Source: an uncultured Flavobacterium sp.
GTDB lineage: Bacteria; Bacteroidota; Bacteroidia; Flavobacteriales; Flavobacteriaceae
Length of the DNA stretch: 6,061 bases
Direction: 5' to 3'
NCBI RefSeq assembly: GCF_946482535.1
Contig: NZ_CAMLRU010000159.1
Coordinates: 1-6,061 of the forward strand
How positions within the stretch are numbered: position 1 is the stretch's first letter; every line of letters begins with the position of its first letter. The notes beneath the pieces were generated by a model. It saw nothing but the letters and a program-made list of their open reading frames with translations. It searched no databases and had not been told where the DNA came from. The position numbers and the translations under genes were made by a program. Positions 1 to 5,325 of this stretch are shown piece by piece.

Positions 1-34
1 TCTTGATATCGATGAGTTTTATTGAATAAAATTT

Positions 35-42
35 TATTTTTG
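35..42 (+). promoter_or_regulatory. Candidate -7 box for leucine dehydrogenase
   Basis: TATTTTTG matches the Bacteroidota sigma-A -7 consensus TAnnTTTG at every fixed position and lies about 41 bases before the ATG at 84, leaving room for a short leader. No TTG sits at the usual 17-23 base spacing upstream: the TTGs at 3-5 and 22-24 are too far and too near. Only half of the promoter is therefore supported. The sequence is AT-rich enough that a chance match is possible. Confidence 0.4.
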
Positions 43-83
43 TACCGACTTTTTAGAAAGTCTTAAATTAACACCAATACAAT

Positions 84-1190
84 ATGACTTCAGAAATCAC
101 TACACCGGTCGAGCTAAAAAAAATGGACCCTGTTTTCGGTCAAGTTTCTTTTGACAATCACGAACAAATCGTTTTTTGTAATGACAAAGATACAGGATTA
201 AAAGCAATTATCGGTATTCACAATACAGTTATGGGACCGGCACTTGGTGGAACAAGAATGTGGAATTACGCTAACGAATGGGAAGCATTAAATGATGTGT
301 TGAGACTTTCACGCGGGATGACTTATAAATCAGCTATTACAGGATTGAACCTTGGTGGCGGTAAAGCGGTAATCATCGGAGATTCTAAAACGGATAAAAC
401 ACCTGAAATGATTACGCGTTTCGGAGAGTTTGTAAACTCTTTAAGCGGAAAATATATTACAGCGGAAGATGTTGGAACTACCACAGAAGACATGGACAGA
501 ATTCACAAAGTAACCAATTATGTTACGGGAATTTCTGAGTCTATCGGCGGTTCTGGAAATCCTTCTCCGGTAACGGCTTATGGCGTTTACATGGGAATGA
601 AAGCGGCTGCTAAATACCAATTCGGGTCTGAAAATTTAGACGGTAAAAAAGTATTGGTACAGGGAACCGGTCACGTAGGCGAAACTTTAATCAGCTATTT
701 GAGAAAAGAAGGTGCTGAGGTTTTTGTATCCGACATCCACCAAGACAAAATGGAAAACATGGTCGCTAAATACGGTGCCAAAATTTTCACGGGTGCCGAT
801 TTATACAGTGCTGATGTTGATATTTATTCACCATGTGCTTTGGGTGCAACCATTAATGATGAAACCATTCACAAAATCAAAGCCAAAGTAATTGCCGGAG
901 CGGCTAATAACCAGTTGGCAGTGGAAGCCATTCACGGTCAAATTTTAAGAGAAAGAGGTATTGCTTACGCGCCCGATTTCTTAATCAACGCCGGTGGGAT
1001 TATCAACGTTTACGGTGAAATCGTAAAATACGGTAAAGACCAAGCCATGAGAATGACCGAGAATATCTACAATACGACTTTAGAAATTTTCAACTTTGCG
1101 GACGTTAACAATATGACTACGCAACAAGCGGCTATGCAAATTGCCCAAAACAGAATTGATCAAAGAAAAAAAGAAAACGCTAATAAATAA
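84..1190 (+). CDS. ldh: Leucine dehydrogenase (Glu/Leu/Phe/Val dehydrogenase family)
   Basis: A cytoplasmic NAD-dependent enzyme that reversibly deaminates leucine, and usually valine and isoleucine, to the 2-oxoacid plus ammonium; it opens branched-chain amino acid breakdown. The 368 residues match the family's usual 360-370. Visible marks are the glycine-rich substrate loop GPALGGTRMW (51-60); MTYK and GLNLGGGK, whose lysines 82 and 94 correspond to the catalytic pair of Bacillus LeuDH with a 14-residue offset; the Rossmann loop GTGHVG (194-199), followed by Asp217 as expected for NAD rather than NADP; and DFLINAGGIINVY (298-310). The first ~14 residues are an extra N-terminal segment relative to Bacillus. 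The ATG start has an A-rich leader and no Shine-Dalgarno, normal for this phylum. The gene appears monocistronic, being followed by a strong hairpin. Leucine specificity over phenylalanine or valine is inferred from overall similarity, so family assignment is surer than substrate. Confidence 0.95.
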   Translation: MTSEITTPVELKKMDPVFGQVSFDNHEQIVFCNDKDTGLKAIIGIHNTVMGPALGGTRMWNYANEWEALNDVLRLSRGMTYKSAITGLNLGGGKAVIIGDSKTDKTPEMITRFGEFVNSLSGKYITAEDVGTTTEDMDRIHKVTNYVTGISESIGGSGNPSPVTAYGVYMGMKAAAKYQFGSENLDGKKVLVQGTGHVGETLISYLRKEGAEVFVSDIHQDKMENMVAKYGAKIFTGADLYSADVDIYSPCALGATINDETIHKIKAKVIAGAANNQLAVEAIHGQILRERGIAYAPDFLINAGGIINVYGEIVKYGKDQAMRMTENIYNTTLEIFNFADVNNMTTQQAAMQIAQNRIDQRKKENANK

Positions 1191-1212
1191 TTATTAGGTT
1201 TTAAAATATTCC

Positions 1213-1220
1213 TATTTTTG
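1213..1220 (+). promoter_or_regulatory. Candidate -7 box for the nusB group
   Basis: TATTTTTG is a full TAnnTTTG match, identical to the box before leucine dehydrogenase. A TTA at 1191-1193 lies 19 bases upstream, where the -33 TTG would be expected, so that half is imperfect. Transcription would begin around 1225-1227, giving a leader of about 45 bases before the GTG at 1271. The box directly abuts the hairpin at 1221-1247. Confidence 0.45.
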
Positions 1221-1247
1221 CAAAGCGAAAGAAATTCTTTCGCTTTG
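1221..1247 (+). terminator. Hairpin, probable intrinsic terminator of leucine dehydrogenase
   Basis: CAAAGCGAAAG (1221-1231) and CTTTCGCTTTG (1237-1247) form a perfect 11-bp stem with a 5-base loop AAATT. It is followed by TTAATTTTT, an imperfect U tract. It begins 31 bases after the leucine dehydrogenase stop and so fits a terminator for that gene. The tract is interrupted by AA, so termination may be partial, letting some transcripts run into nusB. Confidence 0.6.
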
Positions 1248-1270
1248 TTAATTTTTAAAAGTTCTTACAG

Positions 1271-2209
1271 GTGTTAAACAGAAGACATATTCGAGTAAAA
1301 GTGATGCAATCTATCTACGCGATGCATCAAAAAAATTCTGAGGATTTGGAGAAAGAAGAGAAATTCTTAATCCAAAGTATTGATAATATTCAGGATTTGT
1401 ATTTAATCATGTTGTCGACTCTGACAGAAATCAGAAAAAAGGAAATTGTTTTTTTGGAGGCTTCCAGTAAAAAGCATTTGGCCACACCTGAAGAAAAAAA
1501 TCCCAACCCAAAATTCATCAATAATTTGGTATTGCTTCAATTAGAAGACAATAGTTCGCTGAGTATCGCTTTAGAGAAAAGAAAAATCAACAATTGGTCA
1601 TTGAACGATGATTATATTTTGATTTTGCTTAATGATATCAAGCAAAGCGACTTGTATGCTAAATACATGAGCAATCGCAAAAATAATTTTGAAGAAGACA
1701 AACAATTCGTGTTGGATATGTTTACCGAATTGATTGCACCGAATGAAAAACTTTACGAATATTTAGAGGATAACAAACTGACTTGGACAGATGATATTCC
1801 GGTGGTGAATACCCAAATTCAGAAACAGTTGAAGCAGTTTTCAGAGAATAGCGAGTTCAAATTAGTTAAACTCTACAAAGACGAAGAAGACAAAGAATTT
1901 GTGGGGAATTTGTTCCGAAAAACCGTTTTAAACGAAGTGGAATTGGCCAAAGAATACATCGATAAAACCCCGAATTGGGATGCTGACCGTATTGCCGAAA
2001 TTGATACCATCATTTTGAAAATGGCCATTTGTGAGTTCTTGAAATTCCCATCGATTCCGATTAAAGTAACCATCAATGAGTATTTGGAAATTGCCAAAGA
2101 ATATTCAACCCCAAAAAGCAGTATTTTTATCAACGGAATTTTGGATAATTTGGTAAAAGAATTCCAAAACGAAAATAAAATTAAAAAAACCGGTCGCGGT
2201 TTAATGTGA
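1271..2209 (+). CDS. nusB: Transcription antitermination factor NusB, enlarged Bacteroidota form
   Basis: NusB binds boxA RNA with NusE (S10) and supports antitermination on rRNA operons. The N-terminus NRRHIRVKVMQSIYAMHQ corresponds to the RRRARECAVQALYSWQ helix of E. coli NusB. The C-terminal part, about 236-298, carries the conserved core: DRIAEIDTIILKMAICEF, then IPIKVTINEYLEIAKEYS and the FINGILD motif. At 312 residues it is more than twice the E. coli length (139). The extra ~170 residues lie between these two parts and are charged and helix-rich; such enlargement is usual in Bacteroidota. GTG is chosen as the start because an in-frame TAA at 1256-1258 excludes anything earlier, while the first ATG (residue 12) would delete conserved RNA-binding residues. 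It leads a compact set with the lipoprotein gene 9 bases downstream. Confidence 0.93.
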   Translation: MLNRRHIRVKVMQSIYAMHQKNSEDLEKEEKFLIQSIDNIQDLYLIMLSTLTEIRKKEIVFLEASSKKHLATPEEKNPNPKFINNLVLLQLEDNSSLSIALEKRKINNWSLNDDYILILLNDIKQSDLYAKYMSNRKNNFEEDKQFVLDMFTELIAPNEKLYEYLEDNKLTWTDDIPVVNTQIQKQLKQFSENSEFKLVKLYKDEEDKEFVGNLFRKTVLNEVELAKEYIDKTPNWDADRIAEIDTIILKMAICEFLKFPSIPIKVTINEYLEIAKEYSTPKSSIFINGILDNLVKEFQNENKIKKTGRGLM

Positions 2210-2218
2210 TTATAAAGT

Positions 2219-2719
2219 ATGAATAAAAGAATGAATCTATTAGTTGTTGCTGCCATTTTATTATTGACAACAGCTTGTAAAAAAGAAACTGCCACAGAAA
2301 GTGATAAAGTTATTGATACCATTTCAGTAAAACAACCCGAGGCTGGCATTGCCACTGATGGCGCACCGACTACATCAGTTCCGGCTGACGGGAAATACCC
2401 TGAGATGACTTTTCAAGAAGAAGAGCATGATTTCGGAACCATCAAACAAGGAGATAAGCCTTCTTGTGAATTTGAATTTAAAAATACCGGTGAAGCTGAT
2501 TTGATTATCACTTCAGCTCGTGGTTCTTGCGGTTGTACGGTTCCCGACTATCCAAAAACACCGATAAAAGCCGGCGAATCAGGGAAAATAAAAGTATCTT
2601 TTGATTCCAAAGGGAAATCAGGTGAAACTTCTAAAACCGTTACCATCTTATCTAACACTAAAGAAGGCAGCAAAATATTAAAAATTAAAACTAAAATCGA
2701 AGTTCCTCAAAAGAACTAA
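2219..2719 (+). CDS. DUF1573 domain lipoprotein
   Basis: A predicted envelope lipoprotein of 166 residues with unknown specific function. The N-terminus has basic MNKR, a hydrophobic stretch at 6-16 and the lipobox-like LTTAC, so Cys20 is the likely lipidated residue; Thr at -3 is atypical but Bacteroidota lipoboxes are loose. A Thr/Ala/Pro-rich linker (~21-58) precedes the DUF1573 domain (~60-160), an immunoglobulin-like beta fold. Domain marks are HDFGTIKQGD (70-79), FKNTG (87-91) and SCGCT (103-107). Cys104 and Cys106 are typical of the family. The residues after Cys20 (KKE) are not a clean acidic surface-export signal, so periplasm-facing versus surface location is undecided. The ATG lies 9 bases after nusB's stop and yajC follows after 15, suggesting co-transcription. 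The link to NusB and YajC function is not evident. Confidence 0.88.
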   Translation: MNKRMNLLVVAAILLLTTACKKETATESDKVIDTISVKQPEAGIATDGAPTTSVPADGKYPEMTFQEEEHDFGTIKQGDKPSCEFEFKNTGEADLIITSARGSCGCTVPDYPKTPIKAGESGKIKVSFDSKGKSGETSKTVTILSNTKEGSKILKIKTKIEVPQKN

Positions 2720-2734
2720 AACAAAACAATTATT

Positions 2735-3010
2735 ATGGAACAATTACAGAGTTTTTTACCGTTTTTATTGATGTTTGTGGTGATCTATTTCTTTATGATC
2801 AGACCGCAACAAAAGAAAATCAAACAAGAAAAAGAATTTGAAGCCGGACTAAAAGTAGGCGATAAAATCATCACCAAAAGTGGTTTCCACGGAAAAATCG
2901 CTGAGCTATCAGAAGGAACAGCCGTTATCGAAACCATGTCGGGCAAACTTAAAATTGAGCGTTCTGCTATTTCATTAGAGCTTACTGCTGCGGCTAACAA
3001 AAAAGCATAA
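2735..3010 (+). CDS. yajC: Preprotein translocase subunit YajC
   Basis: A small inner-membrane protein that associates with SecDF and the SecYEG translocon. The 91 residues show the standard layout: one N-terminal transmembrane segment (about 6-22, LPFLLMFVVIYFFMI), the signature RPQQKK at the cytoplasmic edge (23-28), a short charged helix, and a small beta domain with LKVGDKIITKSGFHGKI (39-54). The family is usually 85-115 residues, so it is complete. The ATG has an A-rich leader (AACAATTATT) without Shine-Dalgarno. It is the last gene of the nusB group: a hairpin spans its stop codon and the next gene converges on it. It is not next to secDF or tgt as in proteobacteria. Confidence 0.95.
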   Translation: MEQLQSFLPFLLMFVVIYFFMIRPQQKKIKQEKEFEAGLKVGDKIITKSGFHGKIAELSEGTAVIETMSGKLKIERSAISLELTAAANKKA

Positions 3011-3020
3011 GCTTTTTTGT
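2997..3020 (+). terminator. Hairpin straddling the yajC stop codon
   Basis: ACAAAAAAGC (2997-3006) and GCTTTTTTGT (3011-3020) are perfect 10-base inverted repeats with loop ATAA, which contains most of the yajC stop (TAA, 3008-3010). The T6 in the right arm could serve as the U tract of a short GC-capped hairpin. The stem is mostly A-T and therefore weak, so it may act only as an auxiliary to the larger terminator at 3071-3111. Confidence 0.4.
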
Positions 3021-3152
3021 AAATTCCAAATCTGAAATTCCAAAACCCAAAGAAATTTCTAATTTCTAATAAAAAATCCCAAACACCATTATTGGAATTT
3101 GGGATTTTTTTATTGGATTTTATTTGTACTTTGTTTTAAAAATTTGGAATTT
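3021..3152. repeat. Degenerate 7-base repeat array, inverted about its centre
   Basis: From 3021 the sequence reads in 7-base steps: AAATTCC, AAATCTG, AAATTCC, AAAACCC, AAAGAAA, then TTTCTAA twice. The decamer AAATTCCAAA occurs at 3021-3030 and 3035-3044. Its exact reverse complement TTTGGAATTT is at 3143-3152, with a 9-base version (TTGGAATTT) at 3092-3100. The right half therefore holds the same kind of unit on the other strand, and the centre is the terminator hairpin. The array fills the space between two converging genes and its last base is the final base of the stop codon of the minus-strand gene. Function unknown; it may have grown by slippage or be a family of dispersed repeats. Confidence 0.6.
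3071..3111. terminator. Bidirectional intrinsic terminator between convergent genes
   Basis: AAAAAATCCCAAA (3071-3083) and TTTGGGATTTTTT (3098-3110) form a 13-bp perfect stem with a 14-base loop. The A run on the left and the T7 run (3105-3111) on the right give a U tract whichever strand is transcribed, so the same hairpin can end yajC transcripts from the left and YdeI-family transcripts from the right. Position between two converging stop codons fits this role. Confidence 0.8.
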
Positions 3153-3733
3153 TACTTTCTGTATTTATCATTAAAACCTTTTCCTTCCAAAATCATAGGC
3201 GTGATTTTTTCCAATCGGGTGACTTTGGTTTTTTCTTGTTTGGCAGTCGCCATATATTCCCAATACTCTTTTTGTTTGAAAGGTGTGAGTTGCTCTAAAG
3301 CGGTTTTTAAGGCGGTATTTTTATTTAATTCAGCTTGAAAAAAATCACATTGCATGGCTTCTTTCTTTTCGGGCTTGATGGCCAGACCTTTTTTCTCATT
3401 TTCAATCGCTTCGTTCAAATAACGCAGGATGAGTTTTTCATCCAGTTCATCAGCCGAAGTAAAACGCCATTGGCGCAAGCCTTTCGTCACGCCTTCATTG
3501 GCATTGACTAAAACCTTAGCTTCATCTTTTAAGAAAACACCATTCCAAAACCATAAGGCAAAATAGTTCTTGAAACCGCCAATACCAATCACGTTTTTAT
3601 TGTTGATGGTATAGACTTCGCCACCCCATTTTTTGGTTTCCACCAATTCGGTTTTTTGAACAATTTCTCTCAATCGACCAATTTCTTCAGTCCATTGGTC
3701 GTTTTTCATCCAAGGATTTTTCTCTTCTTTCAT
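3152..3733 (-). CDS. YdeI/OmdA-family protein with DUF1801 domain
   Basis: A cytoplasmic protein of 193 residues without signal peptide or membrane segment. Residues ~12-112 fit a DUF1801 (YdhG-like) domain: the helical WTEEIGRLREIVQKT start, ETKKWGGEVYTINNKNVIGI and the aromatic KNYFALWFWNG strand. Residues ~130-192 fit the YdeI/OmdA module: ALKTALEQLTPFKQKEYWEYM, AKQEKTKVTRLEKITPMILEGKG and a terminal NDKYRK. Family members have been loosely tied to bacteriocin or stress protection and to iron chaperoning (frataxin-like fold), but no biochemical role can be assigned here. ATG at 3733 is used; Met9 is an alternative because the first eight residues (MKEEKNPW) are weakly constrained. It lies downstream of pepT on the same strand but separated by 154 bases holding a structured repeat, so co-transcription is uncertain. 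No clear promoter was found. Confidence 0.82.
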   Translation of the reverse strand: MKEEKNPWMKNDQWTEEIGRLREIVQKTELVETKKWGGEVYTINNKNVIGIGGFKNYFALWFWNGVFLKDEAKVLVNANEGVTKGLRQWRFTSADELDEKLILRYLNEAIENEKKGLAIKPEKKEAMQCDFFQAELNKNTALKTALEQLTPFKQKEYWEYMATAKQEKTKVTRLEKITPMILEGKGFNDKYRK

Positions 3734-3760
3734 TGGGTAATACTATTGCTTTTGGTTGGC

Positions 3761-3873
3761 TTCTCGATACTTTTCCTATCGTTGTAACCAACGATATGAA
3801 AAACTCGAAGTGACGGTTTAGCAGAGGTTCGTCAGTTCGAGTGGTTTTTACGAAGTAAAAATTGTATCGAGAA
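3761..3873. repeat. 113-bp cloverleaf-forming repeat element with 10-bp terminal inverted repeats
   Basis: The ends TTCTCGATAC (3761-3770) and GTATCGAGAA (3864-3873) are perfect inverted repeats. Between them, in order, are three hairpins. The first pairs 3771-3784 with 3789-3802 (14 positions, one C-T mismatch, loop TAAC). The second pairs ACTCGAA and TGACG (3803-3815) with CGTCA and TTCGAGT (3830-3842), with one G-G mismatch and a 14-base loop. The third pairs TTTTTAC (3845-3851) with GTAAAAA (3855-3861) around a GAA triloop closed by C-G. Together they allow a four-way junction using almost every base. No ORF lies inside. It sits between pepT and the YdeI-family gene, in the 3' untranslated region of pepT. 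Likely a REP-like or MITE-like dispersed element; mobility and copy number are not shown by this window. Confidence 0.65.
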
Positions 3874-3887
3874 CTTTCTCTAATTTG

Positions 3888-5180
3888 TTATTTCTTCTTA
3901 GCTATCTTTTCTTTTTTCGCTTTACCTTCTTTCTTCGTAAAATCAGTCGTAGCGGTTAACTCGGCAATCTTCACAATCACTTCTACCGCTTTCTGCATGC
4001 TTTCTACCGGAACGTATTCATACTTTCCGTGGAAGTTATGACCACCGGCAAAAATGTTCGGGCAAGGCAAGCCCATATATGACAAACGACAACCATCTGT
4101 TCCACCGCGAATCGGTTTGATTAACGGTTTAATGCCTAAAGATTTCATGGCTTTTTCGGCCAAATCTACTATGAACATTACCGGTTCTACCTTTTCCTTC
4201 ATGTTGTAGTATTGGTCCTTGATTTCGCAAATCACAATGTCTTCTCCGAATTGCTTCTTGAATGCTTTATTGAATTTTTTGGTGATTTTGTGCACCAATT
4301 CTTTGCGTTTGATGAACTTCTTCATGTCGTGGTCACGAATAATCATCTCCAATTTGGTTTCCTCAATACTACCTGTCAAACCGGTTACATGGAAGAATCC
4401 TTCGTAACCTTTGGTCTCTTGTGGGGTTTCGCCTTTGGGTAATTCATTGATAAAATCGTTGGCAATCAACATCGAATTAATCATTTTACCTTTGGCATAA
4501 CCGGGGTGAACCGATTTTCCTTTGAAGGTAATTTTCACACCGGCCGCATTGAAGTTCTCATATTCCAATTCGCCTATCTGACTGCCATCCATGGTATAAG
4601 CCCAATCGGCTCCGAATTTCTTCACATCAAACAAATCGGCACCGCGACCAATTTCCTCATCAGGCGTAAAACACACTCTGATTTTCCCGTGTTGGATTTC
4701 CGGATTTTGAATAAGATATTCCATCGCGGTCATGATTTCGGTAATTCCGGCTTTGTCATCGGCACCTAATAAAGTCAGACCGTTAGTGGTAATCAACGTT
4801 TGTCCTTTGTATTGCAATAAATCTTTGAAATAACTAGGCGATAAAACGATGTTTTGTTCTTTGTTCAGAATGATATCGCCACCATCATAATTCGGAATCA
4901 CTTGTGGTTTGACATCTTTCCCGGTAAAATCAGGCGTAGTGTCAAAATGCGATACAAAACCTATGGTTGGGACTTTGTGCTTCACATTCGAAGGCAAAGT
5001 CGCCATCACATAACCGTGTTTGTCAATGGTAACTTCCTTCATACCAATAGTCTTTAGCTCTTCTACCAATTTGTTGGCTAAATCGAATTGCTTTTTGGTA
5101 CTCGGCGTAGTAGTTGAATTCGGGTCTGATTCGGTATCAATAGTGACGTAGCTGATAAAGCGGTCTATAATGTGTTGCAT
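3888..5180 (-). CDS. pepT: Peptidase T (tripeptide aminopeptidase)
   Basis: A cytoplasmic M20B zinc metallopeptidase that removes N-terminal residues from tripeptides. Numbered from the chosen Met, the di-zinc site is intact: HFD with His78 and the accompanying Asp80, GADDKAG with Asp141 (bridging), PDEE with catalytic Glu175 and ligand Glu176, TMDG with Asp198, and [10 protein letters not shown] with His381. These match E. coli PepT (78, 140, 173/174, 196, 379) almost residue for residue. The dimerisation or lid domain occupies roughly 208-320. The start is placed at 5180 (MQHIIDRF) because that is where homology begins; an in-frame ATG at 5228 would add 16 unrelated residues encoded by repeat sequence. 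The protein is 430 residues, longer than the usual ~410, owing to a lysine-rich tail (about 416-430, [16 protein letters not shown]). Confidence 0.95.
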   Translation of the reverse strand: MQHIIDRFISYVTIDTESDPNSTTTPSTKKQFDLANKLVEELKTIGMKEVTIDKHGYVMATLPSNVKHKVPTIGFVSHFDTTPDFTGKDVKPQVIPNYDGGDIILNKEQNIVLSPSYFKDLLQYKGQTLITTNGLTLLGADDKAGITEIMTAMEYLIQNPEIQHGKIRVCFTPDEEIGRGADLFDVKKFGADWAYTMDGSQIGELEYENFNAAGVKITFKGKSVHPGYAKGKMINSMLIANDFINELPKGETPQETKGYEGFFHVTGLTGSIEETKLEMIIRDHDMKKFIKRKELVHKITKKFNKAFKKQFGEDIVICEIKDQYYNMKEKVEPVMFIVDLAEKAMKSLGIKPLIKPIRGGTDGCRLSYMGLPCPNIFAGGHNFHGKYEYVPVESMQKAVEVIVKIAELTATTDFTKKEGKAKKEKIAKKK

Positions 5181-5196
5181 GGTTTTTAATTTTTGG

Positions 5197-5229
5197 TAAA
5201 GATAAGAATTAGGAAGTACAAAGTGCAAA
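5197..5229 (-). promoter_or_regulatory. Weak candidate promoter for pepT
   Basis: Read on the minus strand, TATCTTTA (5204-5197) matches TAnnTTTG at all but the last position. A TTTG (5229-5226) lies 21 bases upstream, inside the accepted -33 spacing. Transcription would start near 5190, about 10 bases before the ATG at 5180. That supports the shorter pepT start. The -33 element would be supplied by the 7-base repeat array. An independent promoter is expected because a strong terminator separates pepT from the upstream E1 gene. Confidence 0.35.
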
Positions 5230-5262
5230 GTACAAGGGAAAAGGGATAAGGGAAAAGAAAAG
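5214..5262. repeat. Degenerate 7-base tandem array upstream of pepT
   Basis: Forty-nine bases divide into seven consecutive 7-mers: AAGTACA, AAGTGCA, AAGTACA, then AGGGAAA, AGGGATA, AGGGAAA and AGAAAAG. Within each sub-block the first and third units are identical and the second differs by one base, giving a 14-base superperiod. It is noncoding and lies in the pepT upstream region. The unit sequences differ from those at 3021-3152, but the 7-base period is the same. Confidence 0.65.
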
Positions 5263-5292
5263 TTTCTGGAGTCGAAGAGCTAATAATACCTC

Positions 5293-5321
5293 AAAAAAAA
5301 AGGAACCATTTCGGTTCCTTT
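5293..5321 (-). terminator. Intrinsic terminator of the E1 dehydrogenase gene
   Basis: GGTTCCTTT (5313-5321) and AAAGGAACC (5299-5307) form a 9-bp perfect stem with loop ATTTC. On the minus strand the stem is followed by a run of U from the A tract at 5293-5301. It begins 5 bases after the E1 stop codon (TAA, 5328-5326). Stem composition, tight loop and long U tract make this the most classical terminator in the window. Between it and the pepT start the bases are occupied by the 7-base array and a short unassigned stretch (5263-5292). Confidence 0.85.
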
Positions 5322-5325
5322 AATA

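Noticed and set aside
1..29. Possible tail of an upstream plus-strand gene (stops at 23-25 and 27-29 in two frames)
   Set aside because: Fewer than nine codons are visible in either frame, too little to support a gene.
1191..1270. Riboswitch or ribosomal-protein-type leader before nusB
   Set aside because: Only 80 bases with one simple hairpin and no recognised aptamer core.
1873..2355. Minus-strand open frame of 160 codons
   Set aside because: It is antisense to nusB and the start of the lipoprotein gene, both of which have clear family matches, and its translation shows no recognisable domain.
2785..3000. Minus-strand open frame of 71 codons
   Set aside because: Antisense shadow of yajC.
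3099..3338. Plus-strand open frame of 79 codons with a hydrophobic start
   Set aside because: It runs through the terminator T tract and antisense to the YdeI-family gene; the hydrophobicity comes from reading A-rich antisense codons as Phe and Leu.
4212..5057. Several short plus-strand open frames
   Set aside because: All lie antisense to pepT, whose active-site motifs are intact, and none resembles a known protein.
5181..5228. Upstream ATG extending PepT by 16 residues
   Set aside because: The extension is encoded by the heptamer array and the likely promoter, and conserved PepT sequence begins at the Met at 5180.
5214..5262. CRISPR-like repeat
   Set aside because: Units are 7 bases in direct tandem with no spacers and no cas genes nearby.
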